A stretch of DNA of 64,000 bases, taken from Odoribacter lunatus (GTDB lineage: Bacteria; Bacteroidota; Bacteroidia; Bacteroidales; Marinifilaceae). The notes under the pieces are model-generated. The model searched no databases and was not told the DNA's origin. It saw only the letters and a list, made by a program, of their open reading frames with translations. The position numbers and the translations under genes were made by a program. Positions 9,289 to 18,187 of this stretch are shown piece after piece. The number at the start of each line of letters is the position of its first letter. The stretch's first letter is position 1. The DNA lies in assembly GCF_943193135.1 (NCBI RefSeq), contig NZ_CALPCZ010000002.1:1-64000 (forward strand), written 5' to 3'.

Positions 9289-10146
9289 ATGATAGAGAAG
9301 CAGAACTACGGAGGTCTGGAACAGGAATTTATCGATTATAAAAATGCAAGTATTGTTGTGTTGCCTGTTCCTTATGATGGTACGAGCACTTGGCTGAAAG
9401 GCGCAGATAAGGGACCGGAAGCTATTCTGGAGGCTTCCGCCAACATGGAGCTCTATGATATAGAAACCGACTCCGAAGTATATACGAAAGGAATTGCGAC
9501 ACTGGACCCGGTGATGGAAAACGCTTCTCCCGAAGCGATGTCCGATGCCGTGGAAATGAAAGTGGACGCCATATTGAACGATAAGAAATTTCCGGTAATT
9601 TTAGGGGGTGAGCACTCCGTAAGTATCGGTGTTTTCCGGGCTTTTGCCAAACATTACGAGAATTATTCCATCTTGCAATTGGATGCCCATTCGGATATGA
9701 GGGATTCTTACGAGGGTTCGGATCACAACCACGCTTGCGTGATGGCACGTGCCAAAGAGATGGCGACGGTGGCCCAGGTAGGGATACGCAGTTCCTGTAT
9801 CGAAGAAAAACACAACATCGATCCCGACCGCATTTTTTATGCCCATGAAATCAAGGAATCGTCCAACTGGATGTATGACGTTTCGGAAAAATTGAAAGAC
9901 GATGTTTACATTACGATAGACTTGGACGTATTCGACCCCGCTTACATGCCTTCTACCGGAACGCCCGAACCGGATGGTCTGAACTACCGGGAAGTCATTA
10001 ATTTCCTGAAACTGATAAACGAACGTCACAACATCATCGGACTGGACGTCGTGGAACTCTGTCCGAACGACGTCAACAAAGCGCCTGATTTCCTTGCTTC
10101 CAAACTGATCTATCAGATCCTGAGCATGAAATTCTGCAACGCCTGA
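9289..10146 (+). CDS. speB: Agmatinase (ureohydrolase family)
   Basis: A 285-residue cytosolic dimanganese ureohydrolase, predicted to split agmatine into putrescine and urea. Metal ligands are visible: GGEHS (about 105-109), DAHSD (about 128-132), and DLDVFDP followed by STGTPEPDG (about 208-225), with the late Glu in GLDVVELCP. These are agmatinase/arginase family features. The STGTPEPDG form and the neighbouring arginine decarboxylase (11929-13821) favour agmatinase over arginase. Length fits. The next gene is a deoxyhypusine-synthase-like enzyme that would use putrescine or a derivative. Confidence 0.88.
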   Translation: MIEKQNYGGLEQEFIDYKNASIVVLPVPYDGTSTWLKGADKGPEAILEASANMELYDIETDSEVYTKGIATLDPVMENASPEAMSDAVEMKVDAILNDKKFPVILGGEHSVSIGVFRAFAKHYENYSILQLDAHSDMRDSYEGSDHNHACVMARAKEMATVAQVGIRSSCIEEKHNIDPDRIFYAHEIKESSNWMYDVSEKLKDDVYITIDLDVFDPAYMPSTGTPEPDGLNYREVINFLKLINERHNIIGLDVVELCPNDVNKAPDFLASKLIYQILSMKFCNA

Positions 10147-10212
10147 CCCGAATAAAACAGATTGAGTCAGTAAGGTCCTCATAATTGTACCTTACATCGT
10201 TTAAATATAAAA

Positions 10213-11235
10213 ATGGAAAAGAAAGATTTATTAAAAGACACGATCAAACACATCGACATCAAGTCTTACGACTCTACCCCGTTGATTGACGCTATGCGCG
10301 ATATGTCATTCACCTCAAGAGATACGGCTCGCGCTGCGGATATTCTTTTGAAAATGGTGAAAGAGAAAGAGTGTACTAATATTCTTACCATTGCCGGAAG
10401 TACGAGTGCTGCCGGATGTATGCAGGTTTATGTGGATATGGTCCGCAATAAAATGGTGGATGTGGTGGTTTCTACCGGAGCATCAATCATTGACATGGAC
10501 TTGTTCGAAGCCTTGGGATTCAAACACTACAAAGGACGTCAGGATATACCCGATATGCAGTTGAGGGATTTATATATCGATCGTATTTATGATACCTTTA
10601 TCGACGAAGAAGAACTTCAGAAGTGCGACCATACGACTTACGAGATTGCCAATTCCCTGGAACCGCGCCCCTATTCTTCTCGAGAATTTATTTGGGAAAT
10701 CGGTAAATGGCTGACGAAACATTCTGTAAAAAAAGACAGTTTGATACAGACCTGCTATGAATGTGGGGTGCCCATCTTCTGTCCTGCATTTTCCGATTGT
10801 AGTGCCGGATTCGGTATCGGCAAACACCAGTGGGAGCATCCCGACAAACATGTGTCCATCGACTCCGTGAAGGACTTTATTGAACTGACCATGATTAAAA
10901 TGAATGCCCCGACGACGGGATTGTTCATGATTGGAGGAGGCACGCCGAAAAACTTTGCACAGGACACGGTCGTTTGTGCAGAAATATTGGGGCATGAAGT
11001 TCCGATGCACAAATATGCCGTACAGATTACGGTTGCAGACGTGCGTGACGGTGCTTGTTCATCTTCAACATTGAAAGAAGCCTGCTCCTGGGGAAAAGTG
11101 GATGTTACTTACGAACAGATGGTATATGCTGAAGGAACGACGGTAATTCCGTTGATTGCTAGCTATGTTTATCATACCAACGAGTGGAAAAACCGTGAAT
11201 ATAAAAATTGGGTGAAACTATTTGAAAAGAAATAA
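10213..11235 (+). CDS. Deoxyhypusine synthase-like enzyme (likely polyamine aminobutyl transfer)
   Basis: A 340-residue NAD-dependent enzyme of the deoxyhypusine synthase (DHS) family. In eukaryotes DHS moves the aminobutyl part of spermidine to a lysine on eIF5A. Bacteria lack eIF5A, and bacterial relatives are known that make homospermidine from putrescine. Visible motifs: GSTSAAGCMQVYVDM (NAD binding), VDVVVSTGASI, YECGVPIFCPAFSDCSAGFG, and SWGKVDV with Lys295 in the place of the catalytic DHS lysine. It follows agmatinase by 66 nt on the same strand. I infer homospermidine synthase or a related aminobutyl transferase. The true acceptor is unknown. Confidence 0.82.
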   Translation: MEKKDLLKDTIKHIDIKSYDSTPLIDAMRDMSFTSRDTARAADILLKMVKEKECTNILTIAGSTSAAGCMQVYVDMVRNKMVDVVVSTGASIIDMDLFEALGFKHYKGRQDIPDMQLRDLYIDRIYDTFIDEEELQKCDHTTYEIANSLEPRPYSSREFIWEIGKWLTKHSVKKDSLIQTCYECGVPIFCPAFSDCSAGFGIGKHQWEHPDKHVSIDSVKDFIELTMIKMNAPTTGLFMIGGGTPKNFAQDTVVCAEILGHEVPMHKYAVQITVADVRDGACSSSTLKEACSWGKVDVTYEQMVYAEGTTVIPLIASYVYHTNEWKNREYKNWVKLFEKK

Positions 11236-11255
11236 GTCTTTACTTCAATTCATAT

Positions 11256-11285
11256 AAAAAGAGGTCTGTTTACAGACCTCTTTTT
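11256..11285. terminator. Bidirectional intrinsic terminator
   Basis: AAAAAGAGGTCTGT and ACAGACCTCTTTTT form a perfect stem around a TT loop, with an A-run before and a T-run after. It sits between the convergent DHS-like gene and the rhomboid gene and can serve both. Confidence 0.9.
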
Positions 11286-11308
11286 CATTTTATGTGTTTT
11301 GCAGATAA

Positions 11309-11902
11309 TTAGAAATAACTAAGAAATACTTCCCATAAACGGGGATTCATAAAAAGCGGGAATATAAAGCCGTATATGGCTCCGAAAAAGTGTGCATTGT
11401 GGTTGATGTTGTCGCCTCCTCTTTTGGCCATGTATTGGCAATATATCAGATAAATGATACCAAATACAATACCGGGGACCGGAAGGGCGGCAAACAGCAG
11501 GATTTTATCCCACGGATTCAGAAATATGGATGTGAATAGAATCGCGGATACGGCACCGGAAGCCCCGATAGAGCGGTACCATTCGGCATACCGATATTTA
11601 ATAAAGTCCGGAATGGAGGCTACAACCATGGCACCGAAATAGAGCAGAAGATAGTTTACCGTACCCCAACCTGTAGCTTCAAATACGTTTTCGATATAAG
11701 TGCCGAATGACCAATAGGTAAACATATTTACGAAAAGGTGTGTGGTATCGGCATGGACAAAGCCGTGTGTAATAATCCGGTACCATTCGTGGCGGTGGAT
11801 AACCCGATATGGGTTTAAGGCCAGTTTTTCAAATAGTTCCCGGTTATTGAAACAGACAAAAGAAATAAGAACTGTTACGGTAATGATTGTGTATGTTATC
11901 AT
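11309..11902 (-). CDS. Rhomboid family intramembrane serine protease
   Basis: A 197-residue membrane protein with about six helices that cleaves substrate TM segments inside the bilayer. The catalytic pieces are present: GASG with Ser115, the HLFVN motif (His55, Asn59) in TM2, and His171 in AHFFGAIYG of the last helix. Length matches compact six-TM rhomboids. It lies 26 nt downstream of speA on the same strand and is probably read from the speA promoter. No substrate can be predicted. Confidence 0.9.
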   Translation of the reverse strand: MITYTIITVTVLISFVCFNNRELFEKLALNPYRVIHRHEWYRIITHGFVHADTTHLFVNMFTYWSFGTYIENVFEATGWGTVNYLLLYFGAMVVASIPDFIKYRYAEWYRSIGASGAVSAILFTSIFLNPWDKILLFAALPVPGIVFGIIYLIYCQYMAKRGGDNINHNAHFFGAIYGFIFPLFMNPRLWEVFLSYF

Positions 11903-11928
11903 GGTCGGATGTCTGGGTTAGATTGTGT

Positions 11929-13821
11929 TTATTCCAAGTATGTGTAACCGTAAAGTCCGGAGCGATAATTGGAAAGAAATTCACGTCCTTCTGCTGCGGA
12001 GATGATACCCTTTTTGACGGAAGTGGTTACCCATACTTCCACTGTCCGAGCCATCTTTTTCGGGCTGAACTGGACGTAATCCAATACATCCGCTACGGTT
12101 TCGCCTTCAATGACTTTATCTATAACATATTCATTTCCTTTCACTTTAATGTGAACGGCGTTGGTGTCCCCGAACAGATTATGCAGGTCTCCGAGAATTT
12201 CTTGGTAGGCACCGACTAAAAAGACGCCGAAGTAATAAGGTTCTTTGTTGTTTAATTCATGTACCGGCAGGTAGTATGAAAAATTCCGTGTAGAGATAAA
12301 ATTATCGATTTTCCCGTCAGAATCACACGTGATATCTTGTATGGTCGCGGATTTCGTCGGCTGTTCGTTTAATCGGGAGATGGGGATTATCGGAAATATC
12401 TGGTCAATCGCCCAAGAGTCTGGCAGAGACTGGAACAGGGAGAAATTGCAGAAGTATTTATCCGGTAACATTTTGGCGATTTTCTTCAATTCGTCCGGAG
12501 CATGCTTGGTAGTTTCCGCCATAGCATATACTTCGCGGGCTACGGACCAGAACAGGCGCTCCACTTGTGCCCGGGTACGAAGGTCGATTAACCCCAAGTT
12601 GAATAACCCCAATGCGTCTTCCCGGCATTGCACTGCATCGTGCCACGTTTCCAGCAACCGGGGCTGATTAAGATTATTCCAAAGGTCATAAAGTTCTTTC
12701 ACCAGTTCGTGTGCGTCTTCTTTTATCTCTTCGGAGTCATCGAATGCCGGCAAATGGGTGCTTGCCAATGCTTCAAATACGAGTACCGAATGATGGGCAG
12801 TCAATGAGCGTCCCGATTCGGTGATAATATTAGGCTGGCTAAGGTGGTTTTTTTCACAGGCATCGACAATGGAAGATACCGCATCGTTTACATATTCCTG
12901 AATGGAGTAGTTCATGCTGTTGCCGGAAGTCGCGGAACGGGTACCGTCATAATCAACACCCAGTCCCCCCCCGATATCAACAAAGTTGATGCTGTATCCC
13001 ATATTCTGTAATTGAACATAGAATTGGGAGGCTTCTTTCAGAGCCGTTTTGATTCGTCGTATATTGGTTACCTGACTGCCTATATGGAAATGTATCAATT
13101 GAAGGCAGTCCTTCATTTTGTAGTTCTCTAAAATATCCAGAGCTTCCAGCAGTTCGCTTGAATTTACACCGAATTTGCTGACATCGCCACCCGACTCTTC
13201 CCATTTTCCGCTTCCGGAGCTGGCTAATTTTATCCGGATGCCGATATTGGGGCGGATATTCATTTTTCGGGCTAATTTGGCGATATTGCGAAGCTCCATG
13301 AGTTTCTCGACGACCAGATAAATGCGTCGTCCCATTTTTTGGGCCAACAATGCCAATTCGATGTAGCTTTCGTCTTTGTAGCCGTTGCAGATAATCATGG
13401 CTTCGTCATCGATGTCGATGGAAAGCACCGCATGCAGCTCCGGTTTTGAGCCGGCTTCCAGCCCGATGTTGAACCGGTTGCCGTGGCTGACGATTTCTTC
13501 CACGACCGGCCGCATCTGATTTACTTTGATTGGATAGATAATGAAACTTTTGGAAGTATAGCCGTATTCTTTGGCTGCTAATTCAAAGCAATGGGAGATT
13601 TTTTCAATCCTGTTGTCGAGAATATCCGGAAATCTCAGGAGCACCGGAGCCTCGACATCCCGTAACTGCAATTCTTCCATTAGTTCTTTTAAATCAATGG
13701 AAGGCCCGTCTTTTTTAGGTGTTACGGCAACATGCCCTTTGGCGTTGATAGAAAAATAATTCAGTCCCCAACCTTTGATATTATACAGTTCCGCTGAATC
13801 GTCAATACTCCATTTTCTCAT
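11929..13821 (-). CDS. speA: Biosynthetic arginine decarboxylase
   Basis: A 630-residue PLP enzyme of fold type III that converts arginine to agmatine, the first step toward putrescine. The N-terminal barrel has the PLP-lysine segment YPIKVNQMRPVVEEI, then GLEAGSKPEL, HFHIGSQ and DIGGGLGVDYDG. A helical insertion and the C-terminal domain with TESGRSLTAHHSVLVFE follow. Length fits SpeA rather than the shorter diaminopimelate decarboxylases. It faces the agmatinase and DHS-like genes across a shared terminator, so three successive steps of an arginine-to-polyamine route lie within 5 kb. Confidence 0.94.
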   Translation of the reverse strand: MRKWSIDDSAELYNIKGWGLNYFSINAKGHVAVTPKKDGPSIDLKELMEELQLRDVEAPVLLRFPDILDNRIEKISHCFELAAKEYGYTSKSFIIYPIKVNQMRPVVEEIVSHGNRFNIGLEAGSKPELHAVLSIDIDDEAMIICNGYKDESYIELALLAQKMGRRIYLVVEKLMELRNIAKLARKMNIRPNIGIRIKLASSGSGKWEESGGDVSKFGVNSSELLEALDILENYKMKDCLQLIHFHIGSQVTNIRRIKTALKEASQFYVQLQNMGYSINFVDIGGGLGVDYDGTRSATSGNSMNYSIQEYVNDAVSSIVDACEKNHLSQPNIITESGRSLTAHHSVLVFEALASTHLPAFDDSEEIKEDAHELVKELYDLWNNLNQPRLLETWHDAVQCREDALGLFNLGLIDLRTRAQVERLFWSVAREVYAMAETTKHAPDELKKIAKMLPDKYFCNFSLFQSLPDSWAIDQIFPIIPISRLNEQPTKSATIQDITCDSDGKIDNFISTRNFSYYLPVHELNNKEPYYFGVFLVGAYQEILGDLHNLFGDTNAVHIKVKGNEYVIDKVIEGETVADVLDYVQFSPKKMARTVEVWVTTSVKKGIISAAEGREFLSNYRSGLYGYTYLE

Positions 13822-13865
13822 GCTGCTTTTTGATAATGATAGTTTTTGATTAACTTATACTTGCG

Positions 13866-13873
13866 CAAAACTA
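13866..13873 (-). promoter_or_regulatory. Bacteroidota -7 element for speA
   Basis: On the minus strand TAGTTTTG, 45 nt upstream of the speA start codon. Confidence 0.5.
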
Positions 13874-14029
13874 CAATATTAATTCCATATTGATAGTAAA
13901 TGGTTGGAGAAATATTTATGATAAGGTTATATTTGAGATAATCTTAATAAAGCTGGAGTTATTTCCAAGTTACGGTATTTATTTTCCAAAAGTTCATGGG
14001 AATGTGGCGTAAGAATGGAAAGATAAAAT

Positions 14030-14058
14030 AAAAACACACTGAACATCAGTGTGTTTTT
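14030..14058 (-). terminator. Terminator of the tRNA-Pro gene
   Basis: AAAAACACACTGA pairs with TCAGTGTGTTTTT around a 3-nt loop. On the minus strand it ends in a T-run two bases beyond the tRNA 3' end. Confidence 0.85.
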
Positions 14059-14059
14059 G

Positions 14060-14132
14060 TCGAGATGACTGGACTCGAACCAGCGGCCTCCACGTCCCGA
14101 ACGTGGCGCGCTACCAACTGCGCTACATCTCG
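14060..14132 (-). tRNA. tRNA-Pro (anticodon CGG)
   Basis: The minus strand folds as a full cloverleaf: acceptor CGAGATG/CATCTCG, D-arm GCGC...GCGC with AGTTGGTA, anticodon stem CCACG/CGTGG around loop TTCGGGA (anticodon CGG, reading CCG), and T-arm with TTCGAGT. The discriminator is A and CCA is not encoded. It stands alone between speA and rbfA. Confidence 0.93.
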
Positions 14133-14173
14133 ATTGCGGATGCAAATGTAATAAAATAATGAATTTAATGTAG

Positions 14174-14181
14174 TATATTTG
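14174..14181 (+). promoter_or_regulatory. Bacteroidota -7 element for rbfA
   Basis: TATATTTG, 31 nt before the rbfA start. It probably drives the rbfA-permease-cyclophilin-VanZ run. Confidence 0.55.
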
Positions 14182-14212
14182 TAAAAATTTTATTCATCAA
14201 TTTGTTTAAAGT

Positions 14213-14548
14213 ATGGATTCTGTAAGGCAAAATAAAGTGTCACGTCTGATTCAGAGAGATTTGAGTGAGATGTTTCAAAAAGAATGCAAGGAATATACCG
14301 AAGGAGCCATGGTGTCGGTGACAACGGTGAGAGTGAGCCCGGATCTTTCCTATGCCAAGGTGTATCTGAGTATTTTCCCGTCCGCATTGGTTGAGAAAAC
14401 GATGAATACGCTGAATGAAAAAAACAAGTCCATCCGGTTCGTGTTGGGTAAAAAGGTGGGGAAACAGATGCGGATTATTCCGGAGCTTCGATTTTTTGTA
14501 GACGATAGTCTGGATTATATCGAAAAGATTGACCAGTTGTTGAAATAA
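14213..14548 (+). CDS. rbfA: Ribosome-binding factor A
   Basis: A 111-residue KH-fold protein that helps mature the 30S subunit by binding 16S rRNA near helix 1. The N-terminus (RQNKVSRLIQRDLSEMFQ), the strand pair VSVTTVRVSPDLSYAKVYLS and the tail RIIPELRFFVDDSLDYIEKI are textbook RbfA. It starts a compact plus-strand run and is followed 14 nt later by an ABC-type permease. Confidence 0.95.
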   Translation: MDSVRQNKVSRLIQRDLSEMFQKECKEYTEGAMVSVTTVRVSPDLSYAKVYLSIFPSALVEKTMNTLNEKNKSIRFVLGKKVGKQMRIIPELRFFVDDSLDYIEKIDQLLK

Positions 14549-14562
14549 GCTGTTTGTTTCCT

Positions 14563-15777
14563 ATGCGTCTGTCCCTTTTTATTGCAAAACGGTATCTGTT
14601 TTCACGGAAGAAACAAAATGCCATTAATATCATTTCCGGCATCAGTACGGTGGGCGTGGCAATCGGTACAACTGCGCTGATTGTCATTTTGTCCGTATTC
14701 AACGGGATAGACCTGCTTTTGCAACAAAGTACGGACAACCTGACCCCCGATCTGGTCGTCTCTCCCGCCAAAGGGAAATTTATCCGTTTCGATACGTTTC
14801 ATTACGCCGAAATGAACGGGATGAAGGAGATTGTCTATTATCATCCGGTAGTGGAGGAGAATGCCCTGCTGAAATATGGAGACCATCTGAAACCGGTTAC
14901 GTTGAAAGGAATCGGACAGGAGTATGAAAGGCATGTCGATTTCAGTCGTAATATGATTGAGGGAAAGTTCAATCTGAAATCGGGGGATTCTTTTTTTGGG
15001 GTAATCGGATATGGAATCGCGCATGAACTGGGAATCGGACTGACGTTTCTGACGCCATTGAAGTTTTATTATCCGAACAAAAAGTCTTCTTCTGTTCAAG
15101 CGGCTTTAAATACGGAGTATCTGTTTCCTTCCGGATTCTTTTCTTCCCAGCAGGAACTGGACGCTAAACTGGTGCTGACGGACATTGATTTTGCCCGCCG
15201 TTTATTCGGAGTCGGGGATCAGATTTCAAAGATAGAGGTGAAACTGAAACCGGAGGCGGCTGTCGGGAAGGTGAAAGAAAAATTGCAGTTCCTCGTGGGA
15301 CAAGATTTTAAGGTGGAAGACAAATATGAACTCAACCGTTCGTTTTATGCCATGATGAAGTCGGAGAAACTGGCTGTTTTTCTAGTGTTGCTTTTCATAT
15401 TGCTGATAGCCTCGTTCAATATCGTCGGTTCTATTTCCATGCTGATTCTGGACAAGAAAGAAGACCTCGGGGTTTTCAAGGCGTTGGGGATGAATGCCCA
15501 GCGGATTGTTACGCTTTTCAAAACGGAAGGGATATTGATCACGGCTTTGGGAGCGGTCATCGGCTTGCTTGTCGGGGTCGGGGTTTGCCTGTTGCAGGAG
15601 AAATACGGTTTTATCAAGTTGGGAGACGGAAGCTATATCATAGAAGCCTATCCGGTGAAACTGGTATGGGAGGACATCATGCTGATTATGGGTACGGTTT
15701 TGCTTATAGGTTATATCGCCTCTTATTTTCCGGTAAAATACCTGGTAAATAAGCTGGTCGGTCAAAAAGGGTTGTAA
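14563..15777 (+). CDS. FtsX/LolC-type ABC permease
   Basis: About 404 residues (ATG at 14563; an in-frame TTG lies 9 nt earlier). It has one TM near the N-terminus (IISGISTVGVAIGTTALIVILSVFNG), a periplasmic MacB_PCD-like domain, and three C-terminal TM helices including FKALGMNAQRIVTLFKTEGILI, the FtsX signature. The N-terminal FIAKRYLFSRKKQNAINIIS is typical of LolC/LolE, the lipoprotein-releasing permeases. No partner ATPase (LolD) is adjacent, so it must be supplied elsewhere. Bacteroidota commonly have one such gene after rbfA. Confidence 0.88.
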   Translation: MRLSLFIAKRYLFSRKKQNAINIISGISTVGVAIGTTALIVILSVFNGIDLLLQQSTDNLTPDLVVSPAKGKFIRFDTFHYAEMNGMKEIVYYHPVVEENALLKYGDHLKPVTLKGIGQEYERHVDFSRNMIEGKFNLKSGDSFFGVIGYGIAHELGIGLTFLTPLKFYYPNKKSSSVQAALNTEYLFPSGFFSSQQELDAKLVLTDIDFARRLFGVGDQISKIEVKLKPEAAVGKVKEKLQFLVGQDFKVEDKYELNRSFYAMMKSEKLAVFLVLLFILLIASFNIVGSISMLILDKKEDLGVFKALGMNAQRIVTLFKTEGILITALGAVIGLLVGVGVCLLQEKYGFIKLGDGSYIIEAYPVKLVWEDIMLIMGTVLLIGYIASYFPVKYLVNKLVGQKGL

Positions 15778-15779
15778 TT

Positions 15780-16592
15780 ATGAAAAGATGGATGTTCTGC
15801 ATAGGGTTTATGTTTCTGCTCCTGGGCACGGTATCGGCTCAGGAGAAAGAGACATTCGCTCTGATTGAAACAAATTTGGGCACGATGAAGGTGAAGTTAT
15901 ACAACGACACGCCTATCCACAGGGATAACTTTATACGTCTGGCGAAATCAGGCCATTATAACGGAACGTTGTTTTACCGGGTGATTAAGGATTTTATCAT
16001 ACAGGGAGGCTCCTCCGACAGCCGGGGAGCCCGTCCGGGACAGTTCATCGGTTTCGGCGAAGCGATAACGCTGGATGCGGAGATGAAACAACATCACTAT
16101 CACAAGAAAGGAGCCCTGGCGGCTCCTCGGCAACCGGACCGGGTGAATTTTCTAAAAGAGTCGGATATTTCCCAGTTTTACATCGTACACGGCAAACAGT
16201 ATACGGACGAGGAACTGGATATTATCGAAAAGTCTGTAAATATCCCGATTAAAAATGCCATTCAGCGGAAATATTACACGCCCGAAAAAAAAGTATTACT
16301 GGATTCTTTGCGGAAGCAGAAAAAGACGGCGGAATTCCGGGAGATCGCCGGAAAAATCAAGCAGGACATCGCTTTTGAATGGAATGCCAATACGGACAAG
16401 GTCTATATGCCGAAAGACAAAAGGGAGGCTTATACGACGCTGGGAGGCGTTCACCACCTGGACAAAGAATATACGGTTTTCGGAGAAGTGGTGGAAGGTC
16501 TGGAGGTTATCGACAAAATAGCAGCTTTGCAGACAGATAAAAACGACCGTCCGTTAAAAGACGTCACGATAAAAGTTAAAATACTGGATTGA
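15780..16592 (+). CDS. Exported cyclophilin-type peptidyl-prolyl isomerase
   Basis: A 270-residue protein with a signal peptide (cleavage after TVSAQ). It is predicted to act in the periplasm, catalysing proline cis-trans isomerisation. The cyclophilin fold is recognisable: FYRVIKDFIIQGG, the GALAAPRQPDRVN segment, SQFYIVHG and FGEVVEGLEVIDKIA. Between SQFYIVHGK and the last strands there is an extra charged, helical insert of about 80 residues, seen in many Bacteroidota homologues. The start follows the permease stop by 2 nt and the VanZ-like gene follows by 1 nt. Confidence 0.92.
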   Translation: MKRWMFCIGFMFLLLGTVSAQEKETFALIETNLGTMKVKLYNDTPIHRDNFIRLAKSGHYNGTLFYRVIKDFIIQGGSSDSRGARPGQFIGFGEAITLDAEMKQHHYHKKGALAAPRQPDRVNFLKESDISQFYIVHGKQYTDEELDIIEKSVNIPIKNAIQRKYYTPEKKVLLDSLRKQKKTAEFREIAGKIKQDIAFEWNANTDKVYMPKDKREAYTTLGGVHHLDKEYTVFGEVVEGLEVIDKIAALQTDKNDRPLKDVTIKVKILD

Positions 16593-16593
16593 T

Positions 16594-17001
16594 ATGGGAG
16601 ACAAAAGGAGAACCTGGATTCTACTGGGGCGGAACATTATTTGGGCGGCTGTTATTTTCATACTGTGTACACTGCCGGGTGACAATATACCGGACCCTCA
16701 TTTGAATATACCTCATTTGGATAAAGTCGTGCATTTCGGCATGTTTTTTATCATGGCGGTCCTGCTTTGCAATGAATTGGAATATCAAACCCGGTTCCGT
16801 CTGCGGAAAATCTATATGATAACGGTCGTTATCGCCTTTCTGTACGGCGGGGCGATAGAAATACTGCAGCAGCATTGTTTCAGCCGCAGCGGAGACGTGT
16901 GGGATTTAGTTGCGGATGTCTTCGGGGCTGTGACGGGATGCGGGGTGTATCCGCAGTTAAAACGGATTGTGGGTAGGATCAGAAGGGGAAAGAAAAAATA
17001 G
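16594..17001 (+). CDS. VanZ-like membrane protein
   Basis: A 135-residue protein with about four TM helices. The spacing PGDNIPDPHLNIPHLDKVVHFGMFFIMAVLL, then YGGAIEILQQHCFSRSGDVW and DLVADVFGAVTG, is the VanZ-like family pattern, with its conserved Asp-Lys-His-Phe and Glu-Gln-Asp residues. The family is linked in some bacteria to glycopeptide resistance but its general role is unknown. It ends a tightly packed operon. Confidence 0.85.
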   Translation: MGDKRRTWILLGRNIIWAAVIFILCTLPGDNIPDPHLNIPHLDKVVHFGMFFIMAVLLCNELEYQTRFRLRKIYMITVVIAFLYGGAIEILQQHCFSRSGDVWDLVADVFGAVTGCGVYPQLKRIVGRIRRGKKK

Positions 17002-17029
17002 CAGGCCTGTTTTTCAAATATATTTTTTC

Positions 17030-17037
17030 TACCTTTG
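17030..17037 (+). promoter_or_regulatory. Bacteroidota -7 element for pheS
   Basis: TACCTTTG, 26 nt before the pheS start codon. Confidence 0.55.
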
Positions 17038-17063
17038 TCCTCTGGTAACCAAAAGACGAGAAG

Positions 17064-18083
17064 ATGTTAGACAAAATCAAACAGTTGATTGCAGAAATTT
17101 CCGGTTTTTCCGCCCAGACGCCGGAAGAAGTGGAACAATTTCGGATTAAGCATTTGAGTAAGAAAGGAATAATTGCACTTTTGTTTGAAGATTTTAAGAA
17201 TGTTCCGGTCGAGCAGAAAAAAGATATAGGCAAAGCTTTGAACGACTTAAAGACAGCCGCCCAAACGAAAATAAACGACCTGAAAGAGCAGCTCTGCGAT
17301 GCGGACAGCGGCGCATCCGGAACAGACCTGATGCTGCCGGGCGACCCGCTGAAACTGGGAAGCCGTCATCCGTTGTCCATCGTGAGGAATGAAATTCTGT
17401 CCATTTTCGACAAGCTGGGATTTACCATTTCGGAAGGTCCTGAAATAGAAGACGACTGGCACAATTTCTCTGCGTTGAATTTCCCAGAAGAACATCCTGC
17501 CCGGGATATGCAGGATACGTTCTTTATTGAAAAGCATCCGGATATCGTTTTGCATACCCATACTTCATCGGTACAGGTCAGAGACATGGAAACCCACCAA
17601 CTGCCCATCCGCTTGGTTACTCCGGGACGGGTATTCCGGAACGAGGCCATTTCGGCGCGGGCCCACTGTATTTTCCACCAGATAGAGGCTTTGTATATCG
17701 ATGAAAATGTATCGTTTGCCGATTTGAAGCAGACGTTGACTTATTTTGCTAAAGAGCTGTTCGGCCCCGATACGCAAATCCGTCTGCGTCCGTCCTATTT
17801 CCCTTTTACGGAACCTTCCGCCGAGATGGATGTCTCCTGTACTCTTTGCCACGGCAAAGGATGCAATGTGTGCAAAGGCACCGGCTGGCTTGAAATCCTC
17901 GGATGCGGGATGGTTGATCCCAATGTGTTGGAATTGAACGGTATTGATAAGGAGAAATACACGGGATTTGCTCTCGGTATGGGCATCGAACGTATTACCA
18001 TGCTTAAATTCGGCATTAAGGATTTACGCCTTTTCTTTGAAAATGACCTGCGTTTCCTTGAGCAATTCGCAGCGGTAGTTTAA
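17064..18083 (+). CDS. pheS: Phenylalanine-tRNA ligase alpha subunit
   Basis: A 339-residue class II synthetase subunit that charges tRNA-Phe together with PheT, encoded elsewhere. After the N-terminal coiled-coil come motif 2 (RVFRNEAISARAHCIFHQIE), the phenylalanine pocket segment PSYFPFTEPSAEMDVSC, a CxxC-like CTLCHGKGCNVCKGTGW insert (probable zinc-binding), and motif 3 (GMGIERITMLKFGIKDLR). Length is typical. It has its own promoter and is followed by a terminator. Confidence 0.96.
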   Translation: MLDKIKQLIAEISGFSAQTPEEVEQFRIKHLSKKGIIALLFEDFKNVPVEQKKDIGKALNDLKTAAQTKINDLKEQLCDADSGASGTDLMLPGDPLKLGSRHPLSIVRNEILSIFDKLGFTISEGPEIEDDWHNFSALNFPEEHPARDMQDTFFIEKHPDIVLHTHTSSVQVRDMETHQLPIRLVTPGRVFRNEAISARAHCIFHQIEALYIDENVSFADLKQTLTYFAKELFGPDTQIRLRPSYFPFTEPSAEMDVSCTLCHGKGCNVCKGTGWLEILGCGMVDPNVLELNGIDKEKYTGFALGMGIERITMLKFGIKDLRLFFENDLRFLEQFAAVV

Positions 18084-18103
18084 TAAAAGACATCTATGTA
18101 CAG

Positions 18104-18150
18104 AACAGAGAAAACAGGTACGAATCGCCGGTTTTCTCTGTTTATTTTTT
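18104..18150 (+). terminator. Intrinsic terminator after pheS
   Basis: AACAGAGAAAAC (18104-18115) pairs with GTTTTCTCTGTT (18131-18142) and is followed by TATTTTTT. The T-run merges into the next gene's promoter. Confidence 0.85.
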
Positions 18151-18157
18151 ATATTTG
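18150..18157 (+). promoter_or_regulatory. Bacteroidota -7 element for the CYTH gene
   Basis: TATATTTG. Transcription from here would begin after the TTG at 18155, which supports the ATG at 18188 as the true start of the CYTH gene. Confidence 0.55.
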
Positions 18158-18187
18158 AAACGGATTCCGAATGTTCAAAAAGTAATC

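Noticed and set aside
13927-14145. 72-residue minus-strand frame
   Set aside because: It begins in the tRNA-Pro gene; the apparent peptide GSAPRSGRGGRWFESSHL is the translation of a tRNA.
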